A DNA stretch of 64,000 nt from Serripes groenlandicus (taxonomy: Eukaryota; Mollusca; Bivalvia; Cardiida; Cardiidae), in NCBI GenBank assembly GCA_031761405.1, contig JASEVX010000003.1, positions 62,659,423-62,723,422 on the forward strand. The letters are read 5' to 3'. Each line of letters begins with the position of its first letter. The first letter of the stretch is position 1. Below the pieces are notes generated by a model. That model did no database searches and was not told the DNA's origin. It saw only the letters and a program-made list of their open reading frames with translations. Below, piece by piece: positions 10,941 through 20,834 of the stretch. The position numbers were made by a program, and so were the translations under genes.

Positions 10941-11103
10941 GTATTTTCTCGCGGTACGAAATATACATGTAGAGAGAAAATGTTGTCTTAGCGACATGTG
11001 ATTTAAATTGTGGGTATGTTGTTTACGCACGGGTGAACCCGTGCGCAGTTTGTGTAAGCAAATCATTCTACCAGTCAGTTACGTACAGGCAAGACGTGTT
11101 CAA
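10941..11103 (+). repeat. Right direct terminal repeat of the Ngaro-like element
   Basis: Direct copy of 6374-6532, with the hairpin conserved at 11027-11044. Confidence 0.85.
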
Positions 11104-11809
11104 TTTCAATTTCATTAATAATTTCGTTATTTCTTTGTGGAAGCGCGGCTCAGTATGGGATAGGTTTTAATTTTGTACCATGAGAGGTGACGTAATCGAA
11201 AAGGGAGAAACCAATGTTATTATTGTTAAAAAACCCTCTGTTGTTTGTTTGAAAAAAAGAACCTTTATATATCAATAAATTGTATGAAATGATTTAAGAC
11301 ACAAAACGATACAAAATAGGCATGTCTTCTACCGTTATTAAAAGACTTTAGACACATATAATGGGTATTTAATAACTTTCCCCTAACTTCCTAGGCTACG
11401 CTTTTTTTTATAGTTTGGTTTACTTTTGGTTTTCATCAAAACTCAGAAAAAAGTTTCTGGCGATGTCTTTGTCTATTTACAATATTGAGATTTTTAAATA
11501 AATGGGTAATCTTTAACAAATCAATGATGATTCATTTAAATTACTACATATTACAGTATAATTCTAGAAACTGTAAAAACAATGTTAACCCAACTATGCA
11601 ATAGGCATGGCCGTAACGTGACCCGTTCTATTTGTAAATGCAGCATGTCATCGCTTGGCTATTTTGGTCATTCTTATTGAATAGACGACAAAGTGTCATC
11701 GGTTCCCTAGTAATTTTACAAGTTGTCTCTGCTTCCTTCCGTTATGAATACTTCGCCTTTTTCACGATTTCATCCGATTTCTAAAATTCATTGGATTCGT
11801 ACCCGTTTT
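11104..11809. other. Unannotated AT-rich DNA
   Basis: No open frame, repeat or RNA gene could be supported here. Confidence 0.5.
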
Positions 11810-13073
11810 TAGCTCCGCTGGCTGAAAGACAGTCGAGCTAATGTCATGGCGAATTGTCCGTCGTGCGTGCGTGCGTGCGTTAACTTTTTCCTTTAAACGA
11901 CTTCTTCTCCCTATCCACTTGGCCAATTTGATTGAAACTTCATAAGAAGCATCCTCTCAATGTCCTCTCTTAAATGCCTTCATTTTATTTTAATCCATCC
12001 ATTATTCTGGTTTCCATGGCAACCAAAAGAAAAAATAGTGAAAACTTAAAAAATCTTCTTCTCCGAAAGTGTCAGGCCGATTTTCAAATACTTTTGTAAA
12101 TGTTCCTTGGGTGACCCTTTATTAGATTCCTTCAAGACATGCTGATTGGTTGAAAAACATGGGCGCCAGGGGGCGGGGCTATTTTGCCTTATATTACCAT
12201 AGTGAAAACTTAAAAAATCTTCTTCTCCGAAAGTGTTGAGCAGATTTTCAAATAATTTTGTAAAAATGTTCCTTGGGTGACCCTTTATCAGATTTTGTCG
12301 AGCCATGTTGATTGGCAAAAAAACATGGCCGCCAGAGGGTGGGGCTATTTTGCCTTATATGGCTAAAGAGAAAACTTAAAAAATCTTCTCCTCCGAAAGT
12401 GTCAGGCCGATTTTCAAATAGTTTTTTAGAAATGTTCCTTGGGTGAACCTTTATTAGATTCCTTTAAGAAATGTTGATTGGTTGAAAAACATGGCCGCCA
12501 GGGGGCGGGGCTATTTTACCTTATATAGCTAAAGTGTAAACTTAAAAAATCTTCTTCTCCGAAAGTGTTCAGCCGATTTTCAAATAATTTTGTAGAAATG
12601 TTCATTGGGTGACCCTCTATGATATTCCTTCAAGCCATGTTGATTGGTCAAAAAACATGGCCGCCAGAGGGCGGGGCTATTTTGCCTTATATGACCATAG
12701 TGAAATCTTAAAAAATCTTCTTCTCCGAAAGTGCCTGGCTGATATTCAAATAATTTTGTAGAAATGTTCCTTGGGTGACCCTCTATCAGATTCTTTCAAG
12801 CAATGTTGATTGGTTGAAAAATATGGCGGCCAGGGGGTGGGGCTATTTTACCTTATATGGCTATAGTGAAAACCTAAAATATCCTCTCCTCTGAAAGTGT
12901 CAGGCCGATTTTCAAATAATTTTGCAGAAACATTTCTTTGGTGACACTCTACAAGATTCCTTTAAGCCATGGTGGTTGATAAAAAACATGGCCACTAGGG
13001 GGCAGGGCTGTTTGGAGGTTTACTGTTTGCCTTATGGCCGTGGAGCGATACTGGCCCTCTTGAGCCTCTTGTT
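11810..13073. mobile_element. TTTAGCTCACC-family element with six ~166-bp tandem units
   Basis: Starts ttttagctccgctggctgaa with a gtccgtcgtgcgtgcgtgcg run, and ends ggccgtggagcgatactggccctcttgagcctcttgtt. Units are marked by gtgaaaacttaaaaaatctt at 12039, 12202, 12369, 12534, 12700 and 12866 (period 163-167). Each has ttccttgggtgaccct, ttgattggt and ggccgccagggggcggggct. The unit differs from the 145-bp unit at 1955-2913 but is shared with the shorter copy at 46286. A minus-strand open frame at 12046-12318 is only a by-product of the repeat. Confidence 0.8.
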
Positions 13074-13224
13074 CATGTTTCGTTCGAGATGAACGATTCG
13101 TACCAATTGGTTTTCGCTCTTTGGTCTTGGGGAACTGACTTGATCATTTTCTTTTGTTTATTTTTCAGTTTTCTACTGGCATGTTCAAACGAACTAAACA
13201 GACTTAATAATTCTTGCTATATGT

Positions 13225-13545
13225 TGACTATACATGTGAACTTTCATAATGCTCAATCTTGATCATAAATATCTTCTTTTTTTGTTTAATTACTTCGTAT
13301 ATTTTGTTTATATACTCCCGTTTTTGCTATCATATTTCTGCTAAACTGGAAGGAGAATAGACTTCTCCCTCTCCTTTTAAAGCTTGTGTCACACTTAACT
13401 AGAGGCAATAAACCTTAATATATGTTAATATTTAAGCACATATGTTTTTTTTTTTTATCTAATTGATCTAGTTAGAGGATTTAAAACAGTTTATTGGTAA
13501 AATAACCACTTGAGAAACTTCAGCTTGTATGACACATTATAGTTG
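13225..13545. repeat. Dispersed repeat, partner at 45204-45472
   Basis: Shares with 45204-45472 the blocks atgctcaat, tttgtttatatactccc, aactggaaggagaa, aagcttgtgtcacactta and attggtaaa...cttcagctt, in the same order and orientation. No coding potential. Type unknown; 3' ends of a shared mobile element are possible. Confidence 0.7.
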
Positions 13546-13713
13546 CAGTGAATGTTAAGCAAACCGTAAACCAAATGGTTTCAGGACTAAACTTGTCATT
13601 TCACGACTAAACATCACATGCTGAATATCACATAGATCGTAGCATATAAAACGTTTAATCCCTACGTCAATATTGACCCTTTCTGCTCTTGGTAACCTTT
13701 TTATATAGGCTAT

Positions 13714-13758
13714 GGTAGCCAGGTGAGCAATATAGGCACATCTTGGCCTTCTTGTTTA
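13714..13758. mobile_element. Terminal fragment of a TTTAGCTCACC-family element
   Basis: The sequence ccaggtgagcaatata...cttggccttcttgttt matches the right terminus of the family, without an accompanying body. Confidence 0.5.
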
Positions 13759-14299
13759 AAAAAAAATAGGGGACATTTGGCCTTCTTGTTCGAAATATTT
13801 ACATCCTGTCTGCTTGTACAGGTTATTTAAATGTACTGAACTGCATCTGCTTCCTTTAAGTCATGCTTCAAAATCATGCGCGGCGTCTTTGATGCTTTGC
13901 ATCAAAATTCTTCTTGTACATTACTTTATATGAAAGTCGATTCTTTTCAATAATTGAAGTCCTTGAAAAGTTGAAAGTGACAACTTTTATATTTGGTTAA
14001 GTCACCATGTACCACTAACGGTATTACTGCGCACTAACGGATTGCAGGGGCGTAGCTATCCCCCCATTCATGTGGACTCATAGGTATGCTAGAGGGATTC
14101 GGGGAAAAAAATGAAAACAATGGTGCAATCTTATGCATTACGGGCTTTCTGAGGCGTTATTTAGTACTGGAAAATGGACAATTTTAGGATCATAAATCAA
14201 CAAATAAACCCTTTACTCGGCATATTTTTTGCTCTAAAATAGAGCTCAAATAGCAAACAAATACAAGCCCCGATTATGTTAATAATACTCAGATTTATT

Positions 14300-15012
14300 G
14301 TTTTGTCACCGGAGTGGAACACTTCTTTTTTTGTAACGGGAGTGGAACGCCGGCCTTCTCGCAGAGTCCGCCGCGTGTATTAGGGGAGAACTTGGGCCCA
14401 GAGGCCCCTTTCAGTGGAGAGGAACACTTTGTTTTGTCACCTGAGTGGAACACTTTTTTTTTTGTCACGGGAGTGGAACGCCGGCCTTTGGTAGGCGGGT
14501 TATTCGCAGAGTCCGCTGCGTGTATTAGGAGAGCACTCGGCTGCTTGCCGGTGAAATCTGAGCTGGGGCCGCATATAAGGCAAGTCCCGCCGTCTGCCCG
14601 CGCTTACGGCAAACTGCTGGCCTTGTTTCAAGCGAGCACTCCGCTGCTGGTAGGGGAAATATGAGCCGGGGCCGCATATGCTATAAGGCAGGTCCCGCCG
14701 TCTACCCGCGCAAACGGCGAGGTGCTGGTTCTGTTTCAAGCGAGCACTCCGCTGCTGTTATGGGAAATGTGAGCCGGGCCCCAAGTTGCTATAAGGTAGG
14801 TCCTGCCGTCTGCTCGCGCTTAAGGCGAAGTGCTGGCCTTGTTCCAAGCTAGCACTCCGCTGCTGGTAGGAGTAATGTGAGCCGGGGCCACATATGCTAT
14901 AATGCAGGTCCCGCCGTGTACCCGCGCTTACGGCGAAGTGCTGGCCTTGTTTCAAGATAGCACTCCGCTGCTCGCCGGGGAAATGTGAGCTGGGGCCGCA
15001 TATGTTATAAGG
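14300..15012. repeat. GC-rich satellite, 108-bp units
   Basis: Unit starts (gagcactcc or tagcactcc) at 14531, 14634, 14742, 14850 and 14958 give a 103-108 bp period. Each unit carries gctgctggtaggggaaa, gccggggccgcatatgctata, ggtcccgccgtct and cggcgaagtgctgg. It is preceded by two 131-bp units (14301, 14432) with caccggagtggaacactt. Open frames on both strands here (for example 14314-14664 and 14758-15084) follow the repeat and have no independent support. GC content stands well above the surroundings. Confidence 0.85.
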
Positions 15013-15965
15013 GCTATTATAATTTCGTATAGAAACTGCAAGGAACGTTTGATATGAGCATGTAGTCAAGTACGCATACTGCAACTTTGGCTATTTTTTT
15101 CTGTCAGAATCATGTCGATTTAGCCGCGTACTCGCGTATAGGCAGCTACGCGCCTGTTTGTCTAGAACAAAGGAAGGTCCGGCGTTTAGCGGTATGGCAT
15201 TTGACGTCCGGACACAGATTTCCAGAGTTATTTCATCCAAAAGATGTTTTTATCTCTGGTTGTACCTGGGCCAGTCGACCGCATTGAATAAGCTCATATT
15301 GTTTATAGGTCTGCTCGATATATCAAGGTCGGGTTTATATAACTTATGTTGATTTAATATTTGATCAGATGAATCTGTTAATGATTATTTGTATCTGTCC
15401 TGTACTAATACAGCCTGCCTGATAAATGCTAACAATGTTGTTGTTGTTTATAGCGGTATGAAAGAAGTATAGCTAAGACCTTGTTGTATGTTGAGTGTAT
15501 TTGAGCCAATGCATTGGAAAAGGTACACGATGACTTTTCTGAACAGTGTAGGTTCAGAACATCTTGTCCACCTGCTCAGTCTTATCCGAATCTACGCAAG
15601 TTGACATAATCTTCTTATAACCGTGTGCACGTTAAATATGAACAGTGCAGAGCTTGATCGGACTGTGTAAATTTACAGGTTGATCTGGATCTAAAGTGTT
15701 CTTAAAAGTCAAGTTGAATATTTTCCAACGCACGGGTTCATTTGTGTTTTTCTAGCATATATCTATATATATCTACGAAGCGAGCAATGTAGACCATACC
15801 TATGCTGTATGTACGTACACGATTATCGCGATCTAAATTGTTCTCAAATTTGTTGGGGATTTGAAGTCGTATATATAGCAGGATAAGGAATGTTTAAAAA
15901 AGAGTTTATAAGGAGTTATAATTATAATCACTTTTAAACAAACTACATGATTGTACATGTACATA
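15013..15965. other. Intergenic DNA with a possible Ngaro 3' relic
   Basis: No gene supported. A short block at about 15449-15480 (ggtatgaaagaagtatagctaa) resembles the sequence immediately left of the right terminal repeat of the Ngaro-like element (10914-10940), suggesting a fragment of a related element. Confidence 0.4.
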
Positions 15966-16245
15966 TGAGCCGTTCCACGAGAAACACCAACATTGTGGAC
16001 TCTGCGTTAAGTATTGACCCGGATGAGCCTGCGCAGTCTAATCCCGGCCGACCCATTCCGTCTCAGGGTGATAGAGGTATAGAGCAATGATCCCTAAAAC
16101 GAAACAGAAAATCCAATCGGAGGCGAAAAGAGTCTTTCCGGGTTAGCCTGCGCGACAAACCCGGACAGACAATTTTCGCCTCCTGTGGATTTTCTATTTC
16201 ATGAATCATTGATCTATACGTCTATCACCCTGAAACGGGAAATGT
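15966..16245. mobile_element. Palindromic MITE, copy 1
   Basis: Starts tgagccgttccacgagaaa and contains a strong inverted repeat: ctatcaccctg...ggcgaaaa near 16060-16130 pairs with ttttcgcctcctgtgg...gatctatac at 16170-16220. Related copies are at 43977-44175 and 57283-57531 (the latter in the opposite orientation). It is immediately left of duplicated segment A. Confidence 0.75.
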
Positions 16246-16317
16246 TGTATTCGGAACGCCTCGGTACAGTTAAATATATGAATATATGTTGGTTTAAACT
16301 CGAAAGTATGATAATAG

Positions 16318-16392
16318 CATCTTAGCTCAGTCGGTTGAGCCGGTAAGATTAACGATTTCAGGCCTATGACATGGGTTCAATCCGACCACAAT
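16318..16392 (+). other. tRNA-like sequence (SINE head or tRNA pseudogene)
   Basis: Has an A-box-like ttagctcagtcggttgag and a B-box-like gggttcaatcc at tRNA spacing. Stem pairing is poor and no confident anticodon can be read, so it is not called as a tRNA gene. A diverged copy is at about 60515-60590. Confidence 0.5.
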
Positions 16393-16588
16393 TTTCTTTT
16401 TTTCATTAAGCTTTGATCTATTTGTATGTATGCATATATATATTCAAATTTGTATTATTTTATTTATTTGTTTTATTTTTAGATTTCATTGTTTTCTTTA
16501 ATTTTAATATTCATTATAACTATATTACATAAAGTTCATCAAAAACCTTGACAGAAATAGTGATAATAATATATCATCCTTATCATAA

Positions 16589-16620
16589 TCATCATCATCA
16601 TCATCATCATCATGATCATC
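16589..16620. repeat. ATC trinucleotide microsatellite
   Basis: Runs of atc, expanded in copy B at about 60757-60790. Confidence 0.9.
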
Positions 16621-16796
16621 ACTATAATACGACCTCGACTGCATGGCTGTGTATGCTATAATATGTCGTTCTAAATTTGTATGGCACAATTATACCAGGT
16701 AAATATAAAATCACGAAAATTAAGTACATTGCGCGATTAACAATTACGTAGAAACAACATAAACAAAAACTAAAATAAAAAGATATACATGTAACC

Positions 16797-16866
16797 CATT
16801 ACGACTCGAATTCATGACCTTAGCATTACGAGTTCAACGATCTTGTTAAACCGTTAACTTTGCCTT
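16797..16866 (-). other. tRNA-like sequence facing the one at 16318
   Basis: On the minus strand there is gttaacggtttaacaaga and, 30 bases further, a B-box-like attcgagtcgtaatgg. The counterpart in copy B is at about 60972-61035. The two tRNA-like heads point at each other across about 400 bp of AT-rich DNA. Confidence 0.45.
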
Positions 16867-16939
16867 CGAACTGGCTGTGTGTCAGGATTTTACTTATAAT
16901 CCAAACGGGCGCATATTGTTATGCTCATCCCTATTTGAA

Positions 16940-17199
16940 CCCGGCCGTTAGCTCAATTGGTAGCGTATCTGACTCGTGATCTGGAGGTCACGGGTTCGAT
17001 ACCCGGTTGCGGCGACATTCTTTCGGGCGATTTTTCGATTGCCATTCACCTCTGATCTATGTGAGAAAGTAGTCAGTGGCTTCGAAAGAATGTTGTGTAA
17101 GTACTGGTGTGGGAAAGCCAGGAAAACATGGGTAGGTGCACTGACCGCCGTGATATGACCAAAGCTGTTGAAAGCGGCGTTAAACTCCAAACAAACAAA
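16940..17199 (+). mobile_element. tRNA-derived SINE with 14-bp target-site duplication
   Basis: Flanked by catccctatttgaa at 16926-16939 and 17200-17213. The head has a tagctcaattggtagcg A box and a gggttcgatacccg B box. The body has tactggtgtgggaaa, and the tail has gccgccgtgatatgacc...agcggcgttaaactcc followed by an (aaac)n tail. Copy B carries an unoccupied site at about 61087-61105. Confidence 0.9.
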
Positions 17200-17279
17200 C
17201 ATCCCTATTTGAATAATAGAACAATCCATGACCTTTCGTCATGGCTCACTGCTCTAATTGGATCTATACAAGAACAATA

Positions 17280-17351
17280 ATTCTAAGACGACAACGATAT
17301 ATTCGTTCGGTACAAAATGAGATGTGGCCCGCGCATGCGCAATCAGTGGCA
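17280..17351 (+). repeat. Left inverted terminal sequence of the DIRS element
   Basis: attctaagacgacaacg through gcgcatgcgcaatcagt. The first ~45 bases reappear inverted at 21670-21712, and bases ~17314-17351 reappear inverted at ~21858-21894. The two inverted copies overlap by about 11 bases (acaaaatgaga). Confidence 0.9.
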
Positions 17352-17684
17352 AAACCGTAATGGTGGACTTATGAATCAAAGTTTTTGCTGTGAATCGTCT
17401 TTGCGGATTTATCGCAGTTTTTTAATACATCTCGAGGTGTCACTATGTGACCATCGAGTTATAAATTCAGTTCTTCTATACAACTGAAATTTATTCGTTG
17501 TCAGTGGATATTGTGCTATTGACATTTTTTTTGTGAGTGTGCTTCGCATACGTGGTCCGAGGTGTTGTTTTTAGACCATCGGTCACACATTTTTCGAGCT
17601 TTTCTAGCCGAATTTAGTTCTGACTTTAGACTTCGTGTGAAATAAATACATTACATTTCCACGTCTTATACGCTACATTTCTTC

Positions 17685-18777
17685 ATGGCTGAACAAACTA
17701 GCAAGCCGGACGAGCCGGCGAAGAAGTTGATTGACAAAAATGATAAAACAAAAATGAAAAGAATTACAAACAATTCTAAATCCACGGCTATTGCCTCTGG
17801 ATCTGAGAATTCCGACACTGTGATGTCTTTGCTCCAACAAATTCACAAAGATCAAAAGGTTTATTATAAAAAAGTGGATGACATGATGGACAGAATTAAA
17901 GTGCTTGAAACGTATGATTACGAGGAGCATGAAGATTATGATATGAATCCGTGGTCATACGAGGACCCAGATTGTGAGGAAGGTGAAATTGAAAACGAAG
18001 CTCCCTCTAACTAGGAAATTAGACAATAACAGTAGATTTGCTAGCATGTCTAAAAGATCAAAGGGACAGGAGATTACTGGTGAACCTCTGGAACAATGCT
18101 TAGCTACGAATTTAAATGATTTGTTTAGGAATGGAATGGACGAAGAGCAATACAATGCATTGTCAAAGGATGAAAACATTCCTACGCCTGTGAACTGTGA
18201 GGCGTTGGGAACAGTGAAAGTTAACCGGGTTGTCTGGGATGTTGCCTGAACCCAAAACAAATTCATAGACAAAAGATTTCAAAATGCAGAAACTGCATTG
18301 ATTAAGGGATATATACTTATCTCCCAAGTGTCGCATGCTCTAGCTGAACTAGAACAGAAGGCCAAGGAAAAAGACATTGACTTGAGTAATGTTGTAGACC
18401 AATGTAAGGATGCTTTATCCCTGTTGGGACATTCAAATCGACTTCTCAATTTGGGTAGAAGAGAAGCATTGAAGCCTAATATCAAAGATTACACACATCT
18501 TTGCAACCCAAGTGTTCCAATTACTACAGAACTATTTGGGGATGACATCTCGCAAACTATTAAAGATATAGATGAGGGAGCTAAGATCGGCCACAAAATT
18601 CAGCATGGATGGCAAAATGATCAGAGGTCACGTGGAAGGGGGTTCTTCCGTGGCAGATTTAGAGGTAGAGGAAGAGGCTATCCAATGAGAGGATCTTATG
18701 ATCAAAGCGGGTATAATTCAAACCCAGCAAAAAACTACAATCCCCGGAGAGGGTTACGGGGACATTACAAACACTAA
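17685..18777 (+). pseudogene. DIRS ORF1 (gag-like), one frameshift and one stop
   Basis: The first frame (17685-18014) starts MAEQTSKPDEPAKK and has a central coiled-coil-like segment and an acidic run (YDYEEHEDYD, EEGEIENE). The frame then shifts at about 17990 into one read to 18249 (RFASMSKRSKGQ, LNDLFRNGMDEEQYN, WDV), ends in TGA, and resumes at 18250-18777. It closes with an arginine-glycine-rich tail (FFRGRFRGRGRGY). No CCHC knuckle is seen; RG-rich ends are known for DIRS gag-like proteins and would bind nucleic acid. Its end overlaps the RT frame by about 60 bases, where a slippery heptamer lies. Confidence 0.75.
18729..18735 (+). promoter_or_regulatory. Candidate -1 ribosomal frameshift heptamer, A AAA AAC
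   Basis: In the ORF1 frame the codons read gcA AAA AAC, the canonical X_XXY_YYZ pattern. A -1 shift enters the RT frame, which is open from 18717 (a TAA lies at 18714-18716) and runs without a stop through to 20834. The overlap is only about 60 bases, ending at the ORF1 stop at 18775-18777. No downstream pseudoknot was assessed. Confidence 0.65.
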
Positions 18778-18827
18778 AGCAAGTAAGTTATCATTTAAAT
18801 ACCACTTTTGAAGGAGGTAGACTAAAA

Positions 18828-20834
18828 TTGTTTGCACAACAGTGGAAATTGATAACTAATGACCCTCTAATTTTAGACATAGTAAAACATTGTCATTTTA
18901 ACTTTGACAATAATAGGCTACCAAGCCAATCCCATTTTTCTCAAAGATCATTTAATCAAAATGAATTAAGGATTTTGGATAAAGAAATCAAAGAATTGTT
19001 ACAACACAAAGTTATTAAAAAAGTGGAACAGGAAGTAGGTCAATTTCTTTCACCTACTTTTTTGAAAGCTAAGAAAAATGGAGAGTTCAGAATGATTTTG
19101 GATCTGAAAAAGCTAAATGAATACTTGCATGAGTATTTCAAAATGGATCACTTTGAAAATGCATTGAATTTTGTGACTCCTAACATGTATTTCGCTTCTA
19201 TTGACATTAAGAAAGCATATTATTCAATTCCTTTAGCCTCTGAACAGCAACGTTTCTTTTGTTTTGTACATAGAAATGTAGTTTACCAGTACTGTGTAAT
19301 GCCAAACGGTGTTGGCCCAGGACCGAGGTTGTTCACTAAGCTTATGAAGCCAGTGTATGCAAAATTGAGAAATGAGGGCCATATAAGTACTGGCTTTATT
19401 GATGACAGTCTTCTGTATGGGAATACTAAAGATACATGTAAAAACAATGTGAGTGTCACAACCCAGCTCTTAAATGATTTAGGCTTTATACTGAATCTAG
19501 AGAAAAGCATTCAGATCCTTACTGAAATTATTGTGTATCTAGGTAATGTTATTGACTCAGTGAAGATGATTGTCTATTTACCGATAGAGAAAAAAGATAA
19601 GATGAAAATTGCCTGCCAAAAGTTACTGTTTGGTATATATGTTAAAATACGTGATCTGTCTCAAGTGATTGGTCTAATTGTATCTTCTTTCTCTTGTGTT
19701 GAATTTGGAAAACTGCATTACCGTAACCTGGAAAGGGGGAAAATAGAGGCATTGAGGTTACAAAAAGGAAATTATGATGCTTACACAATGCTTTCTTCTT
19801 CCATGAAGATTGAACTCCAATGGTGGGTTGAAAACATTCATTCTCAGTTACGCAGAATTAGACATAATAGCCCTGATATCATTGTTCAGACTGACAGTAG
19901 TCGTCTTGGTTGGGGGGCTGTTTTTGGAAATCAAACAATAGGAGGCAGATGGACAGAGGAAGGGAAAGAGTTGCACATTAATGCTTTAGAAATGCTTGCA
20001 ATTTTCTTTGCAATGAAATCCTTTGTCCATGACGTCTCAAACAAACATGTCAAAATACTGTCGGATTCAATGACGGCGGTCAGTTATGTGAACAATTTCG
20101 GTGGGATCAAATCTCTTGTTTGCGATAGGATTAGCAGAGAAACCTGGCATTTCTGCATACACCATAATATATGGCTCACATGTTCTCATATACCAGGTGT
20201 CGAAAATGAGGCTGACAAACCATCTCGTGTATTTAAGGATCACATAGAATGGAAACTGGTTGTACGATATTTTAATCGTATATGCGAGAAATACGGAAAA
20301 CCTGATATTGACTTATTTGCAACCAGATTAAATAAGAAAGTCAAAAAAATGTGCTCATGGTATCCTGATCCGGATGCATGTTACATCAATGCTTTCTCTC
20401 TGAACTGGAGTGATATTAAATTTGCTTATTCATTTCCACCTTTCAGCTTGGTGGGGCGTTGTATTCAGAAGATACAAACATACAGAGCAAAAGACATTTT
20501 GGTTGTACCTCTGTGGCCAACACAAACTTTTTTCCCAGTGCTGATGAGACTACTTGTCGACAGCCCATTGATACTACCAAAAACAAGTTCAATTCTGAAA
20601 CTGGGTCAGTCAAACCAGGAACATCCATTGGAAAAACAGTTAGTGATGATTGCATGCAAAGTATCCGGAGATCCTTTAGAGACAGAGGTCTTTCGCGGAA
20701 CGCTACCAAAATTATCATGTCCTCATGGCGATTGTCCACAAAATGCGAATACAAAACTTATATATCGAGATGGTTCCTCTTCAGAGGTAGTCGAAAGATT
20801 GATAACGTTTCAGTTTCTGTTAATGAAGTCATAG
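18828..20834 (+). CDS. DIRS reverse transcriptase-RNase H polyprotein, intact frame
   Basis: 668 residues from the listed TTG codon, but the frame is open from 18717 and no ATG precedes the conserved domain, so expression by -1 frameshift from ORF1 is likely. The RT fingers/palm block runs from about residue 50 (EFRMILDLKKLN), with SIDIKKAYYSIPL, CVMPNGVGPGPRLFTK and the active-site loop TGFIDDSLLYG (FIDD for the usual YxDD) at about residues 190-200. RNase H starts near residue 345 (IVQTDSSRLGWGA, ALEMLAIFFA, ILSDSMTAVSYVNN, EADKPSR). The tail has DIDLFATRLNKK...PFSLVGR, typical of DIRS/Ngaro proteins. No methyltransferase domain was recognised. The last 376 bases overlap the recombinase frame. 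Confidence 0.9.
   Translation: MFAQQWKLITNDPLILDIVKHCHFNFDNNRLPSQSHFSQRSFNQNELRILDKEIKELLQHKVIKKVEQEVGQFLSPTFLKAKKNGEFRMILDLKKLNEYLHEYFKMDHFENALNFVTPNMYFASIDIKKAYYSIPLASEQQRFFCFVHRNVVYQYCVMPNGVGPGPRLFTKLMKPVYAKLRNEGHISTGFIDDSLLYGNTKDTCKNNVSVTTQLLNDLGFILNLEKSIQILTEIIVYLGNVIDSVKMIVYLPIEKKDKMKIACQKLLFGIYVKIRDLSQVIGLIVSSFSCVEFGKLHYRNLERGKIEALRLQKGNYDAYTMLSSSMKIELQWWVENIHSQLRRIRHNSPDIIVQTDSSRLGWGAVFGNQTIGGRWTEEGKELHINALEMLAIFFAMKSFVHDVSNKHVKILSDSMTAVSYVNNFGGIKSLVCDRISRETWHFCIHHNIWLTCSHIPGVENEADKPSRVFKDHIEWKLVVRYFNRICEKYGKPDIDLFATRLNKKVKKMCSWYPDPDACYINAFSLNWSDIKFAYSFPPFSLVGRCIQKIQTYRAKDILVVPLWPTQTFFPVLMRLLVDSPLILPKTSSILKLGQSNQEHPLEKQLVMIACKVSGDPLETEVFRGTLPKLSCPHGDCPQNANTKLIYRDGSSSEVVERLITFQFLLMKS

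Larger units (their letters stand above)
6374..11103 (+). mobile_element. Degenerate Ngaro/DIRS-like retroelement with direct terminal repeats
   Basis: Direct repeats at 6374-6532 and 10941-11103 enclose, in order, a CCHC gag-like fragment, a reverse transcriptase and RNase H relic, and a tyrosine recombinase relic. A tyrosine recombinase instead of a DDE integrase, together with direct rather than inverted ends, points to the Ngaro/PAT side of the DIRS order. Multiple stops, deletions and lost catalytic residues make it inactive. A TTTAGCTCACC-family element is inserted in the recombinase. The inner B-type repeats expected for split direct repeats were not found, though a cognate of the sequence just left of the right repeat (ggtatgaaagaag) occurs again near 15455. 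Confidence 0.75.

Noticed and set aside
12046..12318. Minus-strand open frame of 90 residues
   Set aside because: Its translation repeats itself with the 166-bp unit, so it reads the tandem repeat.
14314..15084. Several overlapping open frames on both strands
   Set aside because: They follow the 108-bp satellite unit, and GC-rich repeats produce long stop-free frames.
16318..16392. Possible tRNA gene
   Set aside because: The stems do not pair well and the anticodon cannot be read. The copy at 60.5 kb has drifted, so it is more likely a pseudogene or SINE head.
16940..17015. Possible tRNA gene
   Set aside because: It has A and B boxes, but it is the head of a SINE with a target duplication and a typical SINE body and tail.
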